DNA from: Holosporales bacterium | GTDB lineage: Bacteria > Pseudomonadota > Alphaproteobacteria > UBA3830 > JAIRMZ01 | Direction of reading: 5' to 3' | NCBI GenBank assembly: GCA_031258355.1 | Contig: JAIRMZ010000046.1 | Coordinates: 1 to 5,203 of the forward strand | Length of the DNA: 5,203 nucleotides | In this document: one piece after another, positions 1-5,203 of the stretch | How positions within the stretch are numbered: the first letter of the stretch is position 1 | How the letters are laid out: every line of letters begins with the position of its first letter | Notes under the pieces: generated by a model | The model's input: only the letters and a program-made list of their open reading frames with translations | Told to the model about the DNA's origin: nothing | The model's database searches: none | Program-made: the position numbers and the translations under genes

Positions 1-523
1 CATCATCTAAATAAGGATACCCGACTGCTACAAGATTCTTAGCAGGCAAGGAATATTTTACTTCTCGTGCACGAATTTCTTCCTGTTGATAGGCGCCGAT
101 ACAAAAGATCGTATCATAAAAGTCAAAAGCTCCCTTCCGATGGACCATGGTTGTTGAGGAAACCGCGTGAAAAGTGAAAATATGTTCTGTTTTCGGGTTA
201 GTAGAGCGTTTGATCAAGAATTGATTGAGATCATCGAGCGTATAAATCAAGGCACGAGCATCGATATGCTGCGCTAAATCGGGAAAAGTGCTCTTTGCGT
301 AAAATTTCTTGATGCGTGAATTCTTGTCCTTAAAAATCGGGTCTGTGGCTTCTGAACTGATGTAGCAAAGGTCACGATCGGAGTGATTCAAGATATACTG
401 GATATACCCTCGGAAATATCGATAATACATAGCTCCTTCGGCATAGAAGGTAATCTGCCGTGCTCGCGCGTTTTTCTTCGAAAAATACCGATAGAGATCA
501 AAATATTCCCGTAAATAGCTCAT
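1..523 (-). CDS. CDP-glycerol glycerophosphotransferase-like protein, downstream tandem copy (C-terminus outside window)
   Basis: Only the first 174 residues lie in the window; the gene continues past the left edge. It starts MSYLREYFDLYRYFSKKN and aligns without gaps to the N-terminus of the complete gene just upstream, with about 120 of 174 residues identical by eye. Shared blocks include ITFYAE, YYRYF, GYIQYIL, DLCYISSE, GAFDFYDTIFCIG and YQQEEIRARE. The catalytic C-terminal half that identifies the family (RPH and TDWSG motifs) is not visible here, so function is inferred from the paralog. The ATG (521-523) matches the paralog's start. It lies 9 bases after the upstream TAA with no strong Shine-Dalgarno (only AGTAAAAG), suggesting co-transcription and translational coupling. 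The probable role is transfer of glycerol-phosphate or another polyol-phosphate to a surface glycan at the cytoplasmic face of the membrane. The exact donor and acceptor are unknown. Confidence 0.75.
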   Translation of the reverse strand, partial: MSYLREYFDLYRYFSKKNARARQITFYAEGAMYYRYFRGYIQYILNHSDRDLCYISSEATDPIFKDKNSRIKKFYAKSTFPDLAQHIDARALIYTLDDLNQFLIKRSTNPKTEHIFTFHAVSSTTMVHRKGAFDFYDTIFCIGAYQQEEIRAREVKYSLPAKNLVAVGYPYLDD

Positions 524-532
524 CTTTTACTG

Positions 533-1672
533 TTATGTCGCGGGTGGCGTATTGACCACAGAAAGGATGTGATCTCCTCCCACTTTTGCGGAGGTTGTAA
601 AATTATAAAGGATCTTCTCTCTAAAAGCTCTTATCTGCGTAAGGTAGCGCTCTTTATTCTCTAACAAAGCGTCTGCATAAGTGCAGGCTTGAGAGGCCGC
701 TTCAAGCGCGATGTTCACACCGATTTGCTCTCGTATTTGAACTTCCATGGGAATAATCCCGAGATCGGCATAATTTTTGTTTGGTGTTTTCATTTTCGTA
801 TTAATAAAAAGCACAGGACGTTCACGTGCAAAGGCCCACTCAAAGGAAATGCCGGACCAATCCGTTATCAAGAGAGACGCACGCTGAACCCCAGTACTCT
901 TTTGAAGATCCAATTCCAACTGAAAACGAGAGTTCTTCTCAAAAGTCTGACCCACTTGCAAAACCGCTTCCTTGTTTCTTTTCATATGTTCCGCATGCGG
1001 CCGCACTATAACCCCCCATCCTCCGTCAAGAAGGCTCTGAACAAGAGGCCTCATGCAAGTTTCGAAAAGATTCCCTTCATGCCAGGAAGGGGCGATAAGA
1101 ATCATCTTCTCCTGAGGTGTCACTATACCTTTCTGTTGTTCCTTGTAAATCTCGTCCAGATAGGGATACCCCACCTCGACAAGGGTCTTGGTTGGTAAAG
1201 AATACTTCTTTTCTCGGGCACGAATCTCCTCCTGCTGATAAGGGCCGATGCAGAAAATGGTATCGTAAAAGTCAAACGCCCCTTCACGATGCGCCGTCAT
1301 CGTCGAACTTGCCGTGTGCATCGTGTAGATATGATTGACATGGGGATGAAAAGAGCGTTTGACCCCCATTTGATGCAAATCATCCATCACGTAGAGGAGT
1401 GCACGGGCATCCGTATGCTTCCCCGCATAAGGAAAAAGCTTAGAGAGAAAAAACTTGCGGATACGTGGGTTTTGATCCTTGAAAAGGGGATCCGTTATTT
1501 CCGAACTGATGTAGCAAAGATCATATGTGGAATGATCAAGGATATACTGGATATACCCCTTGAAGTACCGATAATAGACAGCGCTTTCAGCATAAAAAGT
1601 AATCTTCCGCGCTTCCGCATTTTCCTTAGAAAAATAGCGGTTCAAATCTACGGCTTCTCGTAGGAAGCTCAT
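533..1672 (-). CDS. CDP-glycerol glycerophosphotransferase family protein (TagF-like), upstream tandem copy
   Basis: A complete 379-residue protein. The C-terminal half carries the marks of the CDP-glycerol glycerophosphotransferase family: APSWHEG (residues 194-200), the IVRPHAEH strand-loop (222-229) and LLITDWSGISFEWAFARERPVLFIN (about 267-291), equivalent to the ITDYSS...D segment that binds the nucleotide-linked donor in TagF-type enzymes. His119 in the TMHTASS segment may correspond to the family's conserved N-terminal-domain HG histidine. No signal peptide or membrane segment is evident, so it is likely cytosolic or membrane-associated. Members move polyol-phosphate from CDP-polyol onto teichoic acids in Gram-positives and onto capsules or other surface polymers in Gram-negatives. 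The latter is the inferred role here. The start is ATG at 1672, not an in-frame GTG at 1684, because GAGGGG precedes ATG by 4 bases and the paralog begins at the same residue. The family call is firm; the substrate is unknown. Confidence 0.82.
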   Translation of the reverse strand: MSFLREAVDLNRYFSKENAEARKITFYAESAVYYRYFKGYIQYILDHSTYDLCYISSEITDPLFKDQNPRIRKFFLSKLFPYAGKHTDARALLYVMDDLHQMGVKRSFHPHVNHIYTMHTASSTMTAHREGAFDFYDTIFCIGPYQQEEIRAREKKYSLPTKTLVEVGYPYLDEIYKEQQKGIVTPQEKMILIAPSWHEGNLFETCMRPLVQSLLDGGWGVIVRPHAEHMKRNKEAVLQVGQTFEKNSRFQLELDLQKSTGVQRASLLITDWSGISFEWAFARERPVLFINTKMKTPNKNYADLGIIPMEVQIREQIGVNIALEAASQACTYADALLENKERYLTQIRAFREKILYNFTTSAKVGGDHILSVVNTPPAT

Positions 1673-1676
1673 ATTT

Positions 1677-1682
1677 CCCCTC
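1677..1682 (-). promoter_or_regulatory. Ribosome binding site fixing the start of the upstream glycerophosphotransferase
   Basis: On the minus strand GAGGGG is followed by AAAT and then ATG (1672-1670). The same pattern, a G-rich core followed by four A/T bases, precedes the divergent transporter gene. It favours ATG over the in-frame GTG four codons upstream, because the GAGGGG overlaps that GTG. Confidence 0.6.
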
Positions 1683-1871
1683 ACAACAGTTCCTCCACGC
1701 TACCGTGTTTTGGGGAAAGAGAGAAGACATCCCTAGGACCACCAACGCAAAAAACCCCTGTATCCTGGACTTTTTCCTGTTGCATTTTGTTTTCTGCAAA
1801 TATTGTTCTATAAATAGAAAGAGAAAGGAATGTTGATCTTTTAAAAAGAGGAAAAGGTGTGTAGCTAAAAA

Positions 1872-1878
1872 GAGGGGG
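1872..1878 (+). promoter_or_regulatory. Ribosome binding site of the MHS transporter
   Basis: GAGGGGG lies 4 bases before ATG at 1883 and closely mirrors the site used by the divergent gene. It supports the chosen start. Confidence 0.6.
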
Positions 1879-1882
1879 AAAA

Positions 1883-3166
1883 ATGAAGCAACAATCCAAG
1901 GAGACTTCTGAGTTTCAAGCGTTGAAGAGAGTCATTCTCTCCTGCGTAGCGGGAAGTTCTTTAGAGTGGTTTGATTTCGCTTTATATGGATATTTCGCCG
2001 CTATCTTAGGGCGAGCTTTTTTCCCTTCTGAGGATTCCTTTCAGCAGCTGATCGCTTCTTTTGGGGCCTTTGCCTCAGGACTCATCGCGCGCCCGGTTGG
2101 AGCGATCTTTTTTGGGCATATCGGTGATGTCTGGGGAAGAAAACGGGCACTTCTGATTTCTATCCACATGATGGCTCTCTCGACGGCAGGAATGGCTTTG
2201 CTTCCAACGCATGCCCAGATCGGTTTATGGGCAGGCATTTTGCTTACCTTAATGCGTATTATTCAAGGATTGGCGTTGGGCGGAGGATTTACAGGAACCA
2301 TCGTCTTTCTCTACGAGCATTCTAGTCAAAAGCGCAAGGCGACATTTTCCTCTTGGGCGCCGTTCAGTCTTGTTTTTGGGTTTGTGATCGGCGCACTGAC
2401 GGCCACATTAATGGCAGCAATCCTCAATACGGAGCAGCTGGAGAGTTGGGGATGGCGTGTTCCTTTCGCACTGAGTTTCCTCGGAACTTTTATCGCACGA
2501 TATGTAAAAAACAAACTGCAAGAACCTGAGGAATTTCTTGCGGTCCAAGAAAAAACTCCGGAAAAGAAAAAACTCTCTCTCCGGACACTTTTTAAAAATC
2601 ATTGGAGGGCGATAGGGCTTGTCGTGTGGATTGATGTATTAACAGCTTGCGGATACTTTCTGCTCTCTGTCTTTTTCCCTACATATTTTGGAGAAATCCT
2701 CGGATTTGAGCGTGAAACGAGTTTTATTATTACCACGATCAATATGATCCTTTTCGCATTGGCGATTCTGCTTGGTGGGTGGCTTGCCGACCGGATCGGC
2801 AAGAGAAGGCAAATGTTTTGGGCTTGTGTCGCGCTTGCAGCAGGAGCCTATCCTCTTTTCTTGATTCTCTCTTCTGGACCTCTTTGGGCACTTGTGGGCC
2901 ATTTGGGATTGATCATCCTGTTTTCCCTGTACTACGGGCCGATTCCTGCAACGATCTGCTCTATTTTCCCAACGAAGACTCGATTAATGGGCGTTTCTCT
3001 TGCCCATAACTTCGCCATGGCGGCTTTCGGCGCCTATGCACCTACTTATGCCACCTATTTGGTGAAATGGACGGGAAACCTCGCGATTCCCTCCGTGCTT
3101 TTTATCGCCAGTGCCTTAACTACAGCTATCGGCCTTTATATCTGGGAAGAAGGGGAACATTATTAG
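1883..3166 (+). CDS. MFS transporter, metabolite:H+ symporter (MHS, ProP-like) family
   Basis: A 427-residue, very hydrophobic protein consistent with 12 membrane helices in two six-helix halves. MHS hallmarks are visible in order: GSSLEWFDFALYGYFA in helix 1 (about 24-39); RPVGAIFFGHIGDVWGRKRAL (70-90), which holds the loop 2-3 motif; RIIQGLALGGGFTG (125-138); WGWRVPF (189-195), followed by the charged central loop (about 207-240); the repeat of the loop motif as LADRIGKRRQ (301-310); and RLMGVSLAHN (367-376). Family members use the proton gradient to import small organic solutes such as proline, betaine, citrate, alpha-ketoglutarate or shikimate. The substrate cannot be read from sequence. 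The usual acidic GGE of helix 4 reads GGG here, which may alter function or mark a divergent subfamily. It is transcribed away from the glycerophosphotransferases and overlaps the end of xseA by 4 bases tail to tail. The family is firm; the specificity is open. Confidence 0.9.
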   Translation: MKQQSKETSEFQALKRVILSCVAGSSLEWFDFALYGYFAAILGRAFFPSEDSFQQLIASFGAFASGLIARPVGAIFFGHIGDVWGRKRALLISIHMMALSTAGMALLPTHAQIGLWAGILLTLMRIIQGLALGGGFTGTIVFLYEHSSQKRKATFSSWAPFSLVFGFVIGALTATLMAAILNTEQLESWGWRVPFALSFLGTFIARYVKNKLQEPEEFLAVQEKTPEKKKLSLRTLFKNHWRAIGLVVWIDVLTACGYFLLSVFFPTYFGEILGFERETSFIITTINMILFALAILLGGWLADRIGKRRQMFWACVALAAGAYPLFLILSSGPLWALVGHLGLIILFSLYYGPIPATICSIFPTKTRLMGVSLAHNFAMAAFGAYAPTYATYLVKWTGNLAIPSVLFIASALTTAIGLYIWEEGEHY

Positions 3167-4518
3167 GCATTGCCTTTTAATGGCGCAACTGAGCAGATGC
3201 CATCGTGGAAAACTATGGCAAGGGCTGGTTCCTGGCGAGCAGCTATTGCGCTAGAAATAAGATGCCCTCCCGCTCCTTGAACCAGGGAAAACCCTCTCTC
3301 CAAGAGGCGCTGGAAAGAGGCCCCTTCTAGGAGCTCTGCAGCCCGAGACCAAACGGCTTGCCGCGCTTCCCAGAATACACGTATAGCTTGTTTTTGTCGT
3401 TGATCTAGCTGCTCGATCTGCTGCTGATGTACAAGGAGAGGAGCCCAAGACGCAAGCCTTCGTGAAAAAATGGGCAAAGCCATGGCGCGTTTTTGTTCTA
3501 AGATCCTGCGGATTTGAGCCATCATCCGATCCGTGAGGCGATCAAGTTCCTGGCTTCTGAGTCCCATGATGCGCCAAGCCGGGGGCAAGGTGCAGGCACG
3601 CAACCGGTGCTGCTTCCCCTCGGAGCAACGCTGTAATGCCTGTCCCAGCTGATGGAAAAGTGTGAAGAGCGAAGACTGAAGGACGCGGCGCACCGGCACC
3701 ACAAGTTCAGCGGCAGCTGTTGGTGTGGGAGCACGAACGTCGGCAACATAGTCAATCAGCGTTGTATCCGTCTCGTGACCAATAGCAGAGATCACGGGAA
3801 TCTTGCTCTCAAAAACAGCCCGAACAACGATCTCTTCATTAAAAGGAAGAAGGTCTTCGACACTGCCCCCTCCTCGTGCCACGATCAACACATCAGGGCG
3901 TGCCTGTTGTGGAAAAGTCTGGAATCCACGCACGGCCGCCGCTACCTGCGCTGCAGCTCCCTCTCCTTGGACAAGGACAGGCCAGAGAACGACCGGAACA
4001 GGAAACCGATCCATCAAACGATGGAGAATATCGCGCAAAACCGCTCCTGTCGGTGAAGTAATGACCCCAATCTGGCGCGGTAGAAAAGGAAGTGCCTTCT
4101 TATGTTGCGCAGAAAATAATCCTTCACGCGCCAAACGCTGCTTACGTTCTTCGATGATTTTCAAAAGGGCGCCCTGTCCTGCCAAGGTGTAGTGATCGAC
4201 AACGATTTGATAGCGCGAGCGGGCGGGGTAGGTTGTGAGATGCGCCCAACAGCGGATTTCCATACCTTCTTCGAGGGGTAAATGCTTTGTGCGTATGGCT
4301 CCTTTCCAAAACACAGCATCCAGTACAGCCTGAGGATCTTTGAGAGAGAAATAGAGATGCCCGGAACTGTGATAGTGCAGGCCACTTACTTCTCCTTGGA
4401 CACATAAGGTCGAGAACGTCGTCTCAACTACCTTTTTCAATGAAAACGCTAACTCGGAGACAGAGAAAATATGTTCTGTCGGCGGATCCTCCTCTTTGTT
4501 GTTGAGCGAAGATGACAT
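3163..4518 (-). CDS. xseA: Exodeoxyribonuclease VII large subunit
   Basis: The catalytic subunit of ExoVII, which with several XseB subunits degrades single-stranded DNA from both ends to oligonucleotides in repair and recombination (cytoplasmic). The protein is 451 residues from this start, close to the usual 400-460. The N-terminal OB fold spans about 17-115 (FSVSELAFSLK, QGEVSG, SGHLYFSLKD, TTYPARSRYQIVV). The nuclease domain follows: GVITSPTGAVLRDILHRL (151-168), ARGGGSVEDLLPFN (214-227), GHETDTTLIDY (247-257) and RAPTPTAAAE (262-271). By alignment from memory, D163, R215, H248 and D251 match E. coli catalytic residues D155, R205, H238 and D241. The C-terminus has the helical region and the closing LLERGFSLV segment. 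The reading frame is open to a TTG at 4617, but ATG 4518 gives the normal family N-terminus. Its upstream site is weak (GAAAGG directly against ATG). xseB is not in the window. Confidence 0.96.
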   Translation of the reverse strand: MSSSLNNKEEDPPTEHIFSVSELAFSLKKVVETTFSTLCVQGEVSGLHYHSSGHLYFSLKDPQAVLDAVFWKGAIRTKHLPLEEGMEIRCWAHLTTYPARSRYQIVVDHYTLAGQGALLKIIEERKQRLAREGLFSAQHKKALPFLPRQIGVITSPTGAVLRDILHRLMDRFPVPVVLWPVLVQGEGAAAQVAAAVRGFQTFPQQARPDVLIVARGGGSVEDLLPFNEEIVVRAVFESKIPVISAIGHETDTTLIDYVADVRAPTPTAAAELVVPVRRVLQSSLFTLFHQLGQALQRCSEGKQHRLRACTLPPAWRIMGLRSQELDRLTDRMMAQIRRILEQKRAMALPIFSRRLASWAPLLVHQQQIEQLDQRQKQAIRVFWEARQAVWSRAAELLEGASFQRLLERGFSLVQGAGGHLISSAIAARQEPALAIVFHDGICSVAPLKGNA

Positions 4519-4537
4519 CCTTTCAGAATCTCGATTA

Positions 4538-4559
4538 AAAGGCTTTTTTTCAAGCCTTT
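4538..4559 (-). promoter_or_regulatory. Hairpin in the xseA leader
   Basis: Read on the minus strand, AAAGGCTT, a 6-base loop (GAAAAA) and AAGCCTTT form a perfect 8-bp stem, followed by one more T. It lies 19 bases before the xseA ATG and just after a strong GGAGG sequence. The T tract is too short and the GC content of the stem too low for a confident terminator. It could be a leader structure affecting xseA expression. The stem is seen in the sequence; any function is inferred. Confidence 0.3.
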
Positions 4560-4626
4560 CCTCCACCTGTAGGAAAAGGGGAATTAATTTTCCTTGTTGA
4601 GGAAATGGGTTTCTCAATAGCGTATG

Positions 4627-4655
4627 TTGACCAAATATTTAATATATAATACACT
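4627..4655 (+). promoter_or_regulatory. Candidate sigma-70 promoter of the Myb-domain gene
   Basis: TTGACC (4627-4632, 5 of 6 to consensus), a 17-base spacer and TACACT (4650-4655, 4 of 6). A perfect TATAAT also occurs at 4645-4650 but is only 12 bases from TTGACC, so it lacks a well-spaced -35 partner. The element lies 34 bases upstream of the start codon in very AT-rich DNA. On the opposite strand a weaker TTGAAT (4659-4664), 17 bases and TAAATA (4636-4641) could serve xseA, which would make the two promoters overlap almost completely. Confidence 0.45.
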
Positions 4656-4688
4656 AAAATTCAATCTAATAGAAAGAAATGAGGATCA

Positions 4689-5203
4689 ATGAACTCCTGG
4701 AAACTTGTTTCTATATTAGGGTCATTACTCGTTGCGTGTTGCAACTATAGTCAGGGAATGTTTCCCCCCTTTCCTGAGAATCCTTCTAATCAGCAGAGAG
4801 AGGATGGCCCGCTTCGACATCGGAAACCCTTTTATCCTAAAGAAGATGAACGCTTAAGAGCGCTCGTGGGAGAGGGTACGAACGATTGGAGGGCCATTGC
4901 ACAACAAATGCCAGGAAGAAATGCTCGCCAATGCCGAGAAAGATGGACACAATATCTTGTTCCTGATCGTACTCAAAGTCCATGGACGCTGACAGAAGAA
5001 CAAATATTACTCGCCAAGTATAGAGAGTTTGGAGCGAAATGGATAGAGATATCTCAGTTTCTACAAGGAAGATCGGCAAATGACGTTAAGTATAGATTTC
5101 TCCGCATTAGACTAGATGCTAACGCTAGGAATGAATGGCGCTATCGCGTAGCATGTTTAGACGATAATAGATCAAGAAAAGGGAATAGCGACACGGTACC
5201 CTC
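4689..5203 (+). CDS. Exported protein with two eukaryote-type Myb/SANT (R2R3-like) repeats (C-terminus outside window)
   Basis: The first 171 residues are visible; no stop occurs before the edge. Residues 1-16 form a leader: MNSWK, then a hydrophobic LVSILGSLLVA and Cys17. L-V-A-C (14-17) fits a lipobox, so this is either a lipoprotein or a Sec substrate cleaved slightly later. A Pro/Asn/Gln-rich linker follows. Repeat one (about 46-92) has Phe48, Trp67 and Trp86 with 18 residues between each. Its GRNARQCRERWTQYLVP closely resembles the recognition helix of Myb R2. Repeat two (about 96-141) has Trp99, Trp118 and Phe137 at the same spacing, with GRSANDVKYRF as recognition helix. The family binds DNA as major-groove helix-turn-helix repeats, mostly in eukaryotic nuclei. 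An exported copy in a bacterium suggests a host-directed effector, by inference. Arginine codons are AGA/AGG in 12 of 21 cases. A GAGGA site lies only 3 bases before ATG; the leader supports this start. Confidence 0.85.
   Translation, partial: MNSWKLVSILGSLLVACCNYSQGMFPPFPENPSNQQREDGPLRHRKPFYPKEDERLRALVGEGTNDWRAIAQQMPGRNARQCRERWTQYLVPDRTQSPWTLTEEQILLAKYREFGAKWIEISQFLQGRSANDVKYRFLRIRLDANARNEWRYRVACLDDNRSRKGNSDTVP

Larger units (their letters stand above)
1673..1882. promoter_or_regulatory. Divergent spacer between glycerophosphotransferase pair and transporter
   Basis: This non-coding spacer must hold promoters for both directions, but no strong consensus promoter is visible. The best plus-strand candidate is a weak TTGTTT (1787-1792), 16-bp spacer, TATAAA (1809-1814). 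Two small inverted repeats sit here: TTGCA-N10-TGCAA (1780-1799) and a perfect TTCTAT-AA-ATAGAA (1806-1819) that covers the candidate -10. This could be an operator, but AT-rich palindromes of this size also occur by chance. No RNA gene or small coding sequence is supported. Confidence 0.35.

Noticed and set aside
689..1663. Plus-strand open frames of 124 and 169 codons (1289-1663, 689-1198)
   Set aside because: They lie antisense to the well-supported glycerophosphotransferase, have no recognisable domain, and no good ribosome site was seen; shadows of the real gene.
1673..1684. GTG start four codons upstream of the complete glycerophosphotransferase
   Set aside because: The GTG lies inside the GAGGGG ribosome site that serves the ATG, and the tandem paralog begins at the residue matching the ATG.
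3165..3178. AGGC-ATT-GCCT followed by TTT as a terminator for the transporter gene
   Set aside because: Only a 4-bp stem and a 3-base loop with a short T run, inside the xseA coding end; too weak to support.
3652..4192. Plus-strand open frames of 129-134 codons across the xseA region
   Set aside because: Antisense to strongly conserved XseA motifs; the composition (many Arg, Ser, Pro) is typical of shadow frames.
4519..4617. xseA starting at TTG 4617 (33 extra residues)
   Set aside because: No ribosome site before the TTG, it would overlap the promoter region, and the extra residues do not resemble the XseA N-terminus; ATG 4518 gives the normal family length.
4679..4752. Short frame from ATG 4679 overlapping the Myb gene start
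   Set aside because: It stops after about 23 codons and has no export leader or conserved sequence; the frame from 4689 holds the leader and both Myb repeats.
4837..5079. Minus-strand 80-codon open frame opposite the Myb gene
   Set aside because: The sense strand carries clear Myb repeats with exact tryptophan spacing; the antisense frame has no recognised domain.

Overview
The window looks like chromosomal DNA of a Gram-negative, probably host-associated alphaproteobacterium. The clearest taxonomic signal is XseA, whose conserved blocks (SGHLYFSLKD, TSPTGAVLRDILHRLMDRF, ARGGGSVEDL, GHETDTTLIDY, RAPTPTAAAEL) read like alphaproteobacterial exonuclease VII. A eukaryote-type Myb protein with an export signal, and an MHS-family transporter of a kind common in intracellular bacteria, suggest an endosymbiont of protists (Holosporales- or Rickettsiales-like). 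That placement is inference and was not checked against a database.

Layout. Positions 1-1672 (minus strand) hold two tandem paralogous genes for CDP-glycerol glycerophosphotransferase-like enzymes. The downstream copy runs off the left edge of the window; the upstream copy is complete. A 210-bp divergent spacer (1673-1882) separates them from a plus-strand MHS/ProP-like 12-TM transporter (1883-3166). This transporter converges on minus-strand xseA (3163-4518), and their stop codons overlap. A 170-bp AT-rich spacer then leads to a divergent plus-strand gene starting at 4689, which is cut by the right edge. It encodes a signal or lipoprotein leader followed by two Myb/SANT repeats of the R2R3 type.

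How the genes relate. The glycerophosphotransferase pair probably decorates a surface polymer with polyol-phosphate. The transporter probably imports a small organic solute. XseA is housekeeping DNA repair. The Myb protein is the outlier: a DNA-binding fold of eukaryotic transcription factors, joined to a bacterial secretion leader, with arginine codons unlike those of xseA. The best hypothesis is an exported host-directed (nucleus-targeted) protein. No RNA genes, CRISPR arrays, insertion sequences or tRNAs were seen. There is no gene-free stretch longer than 300 bases.
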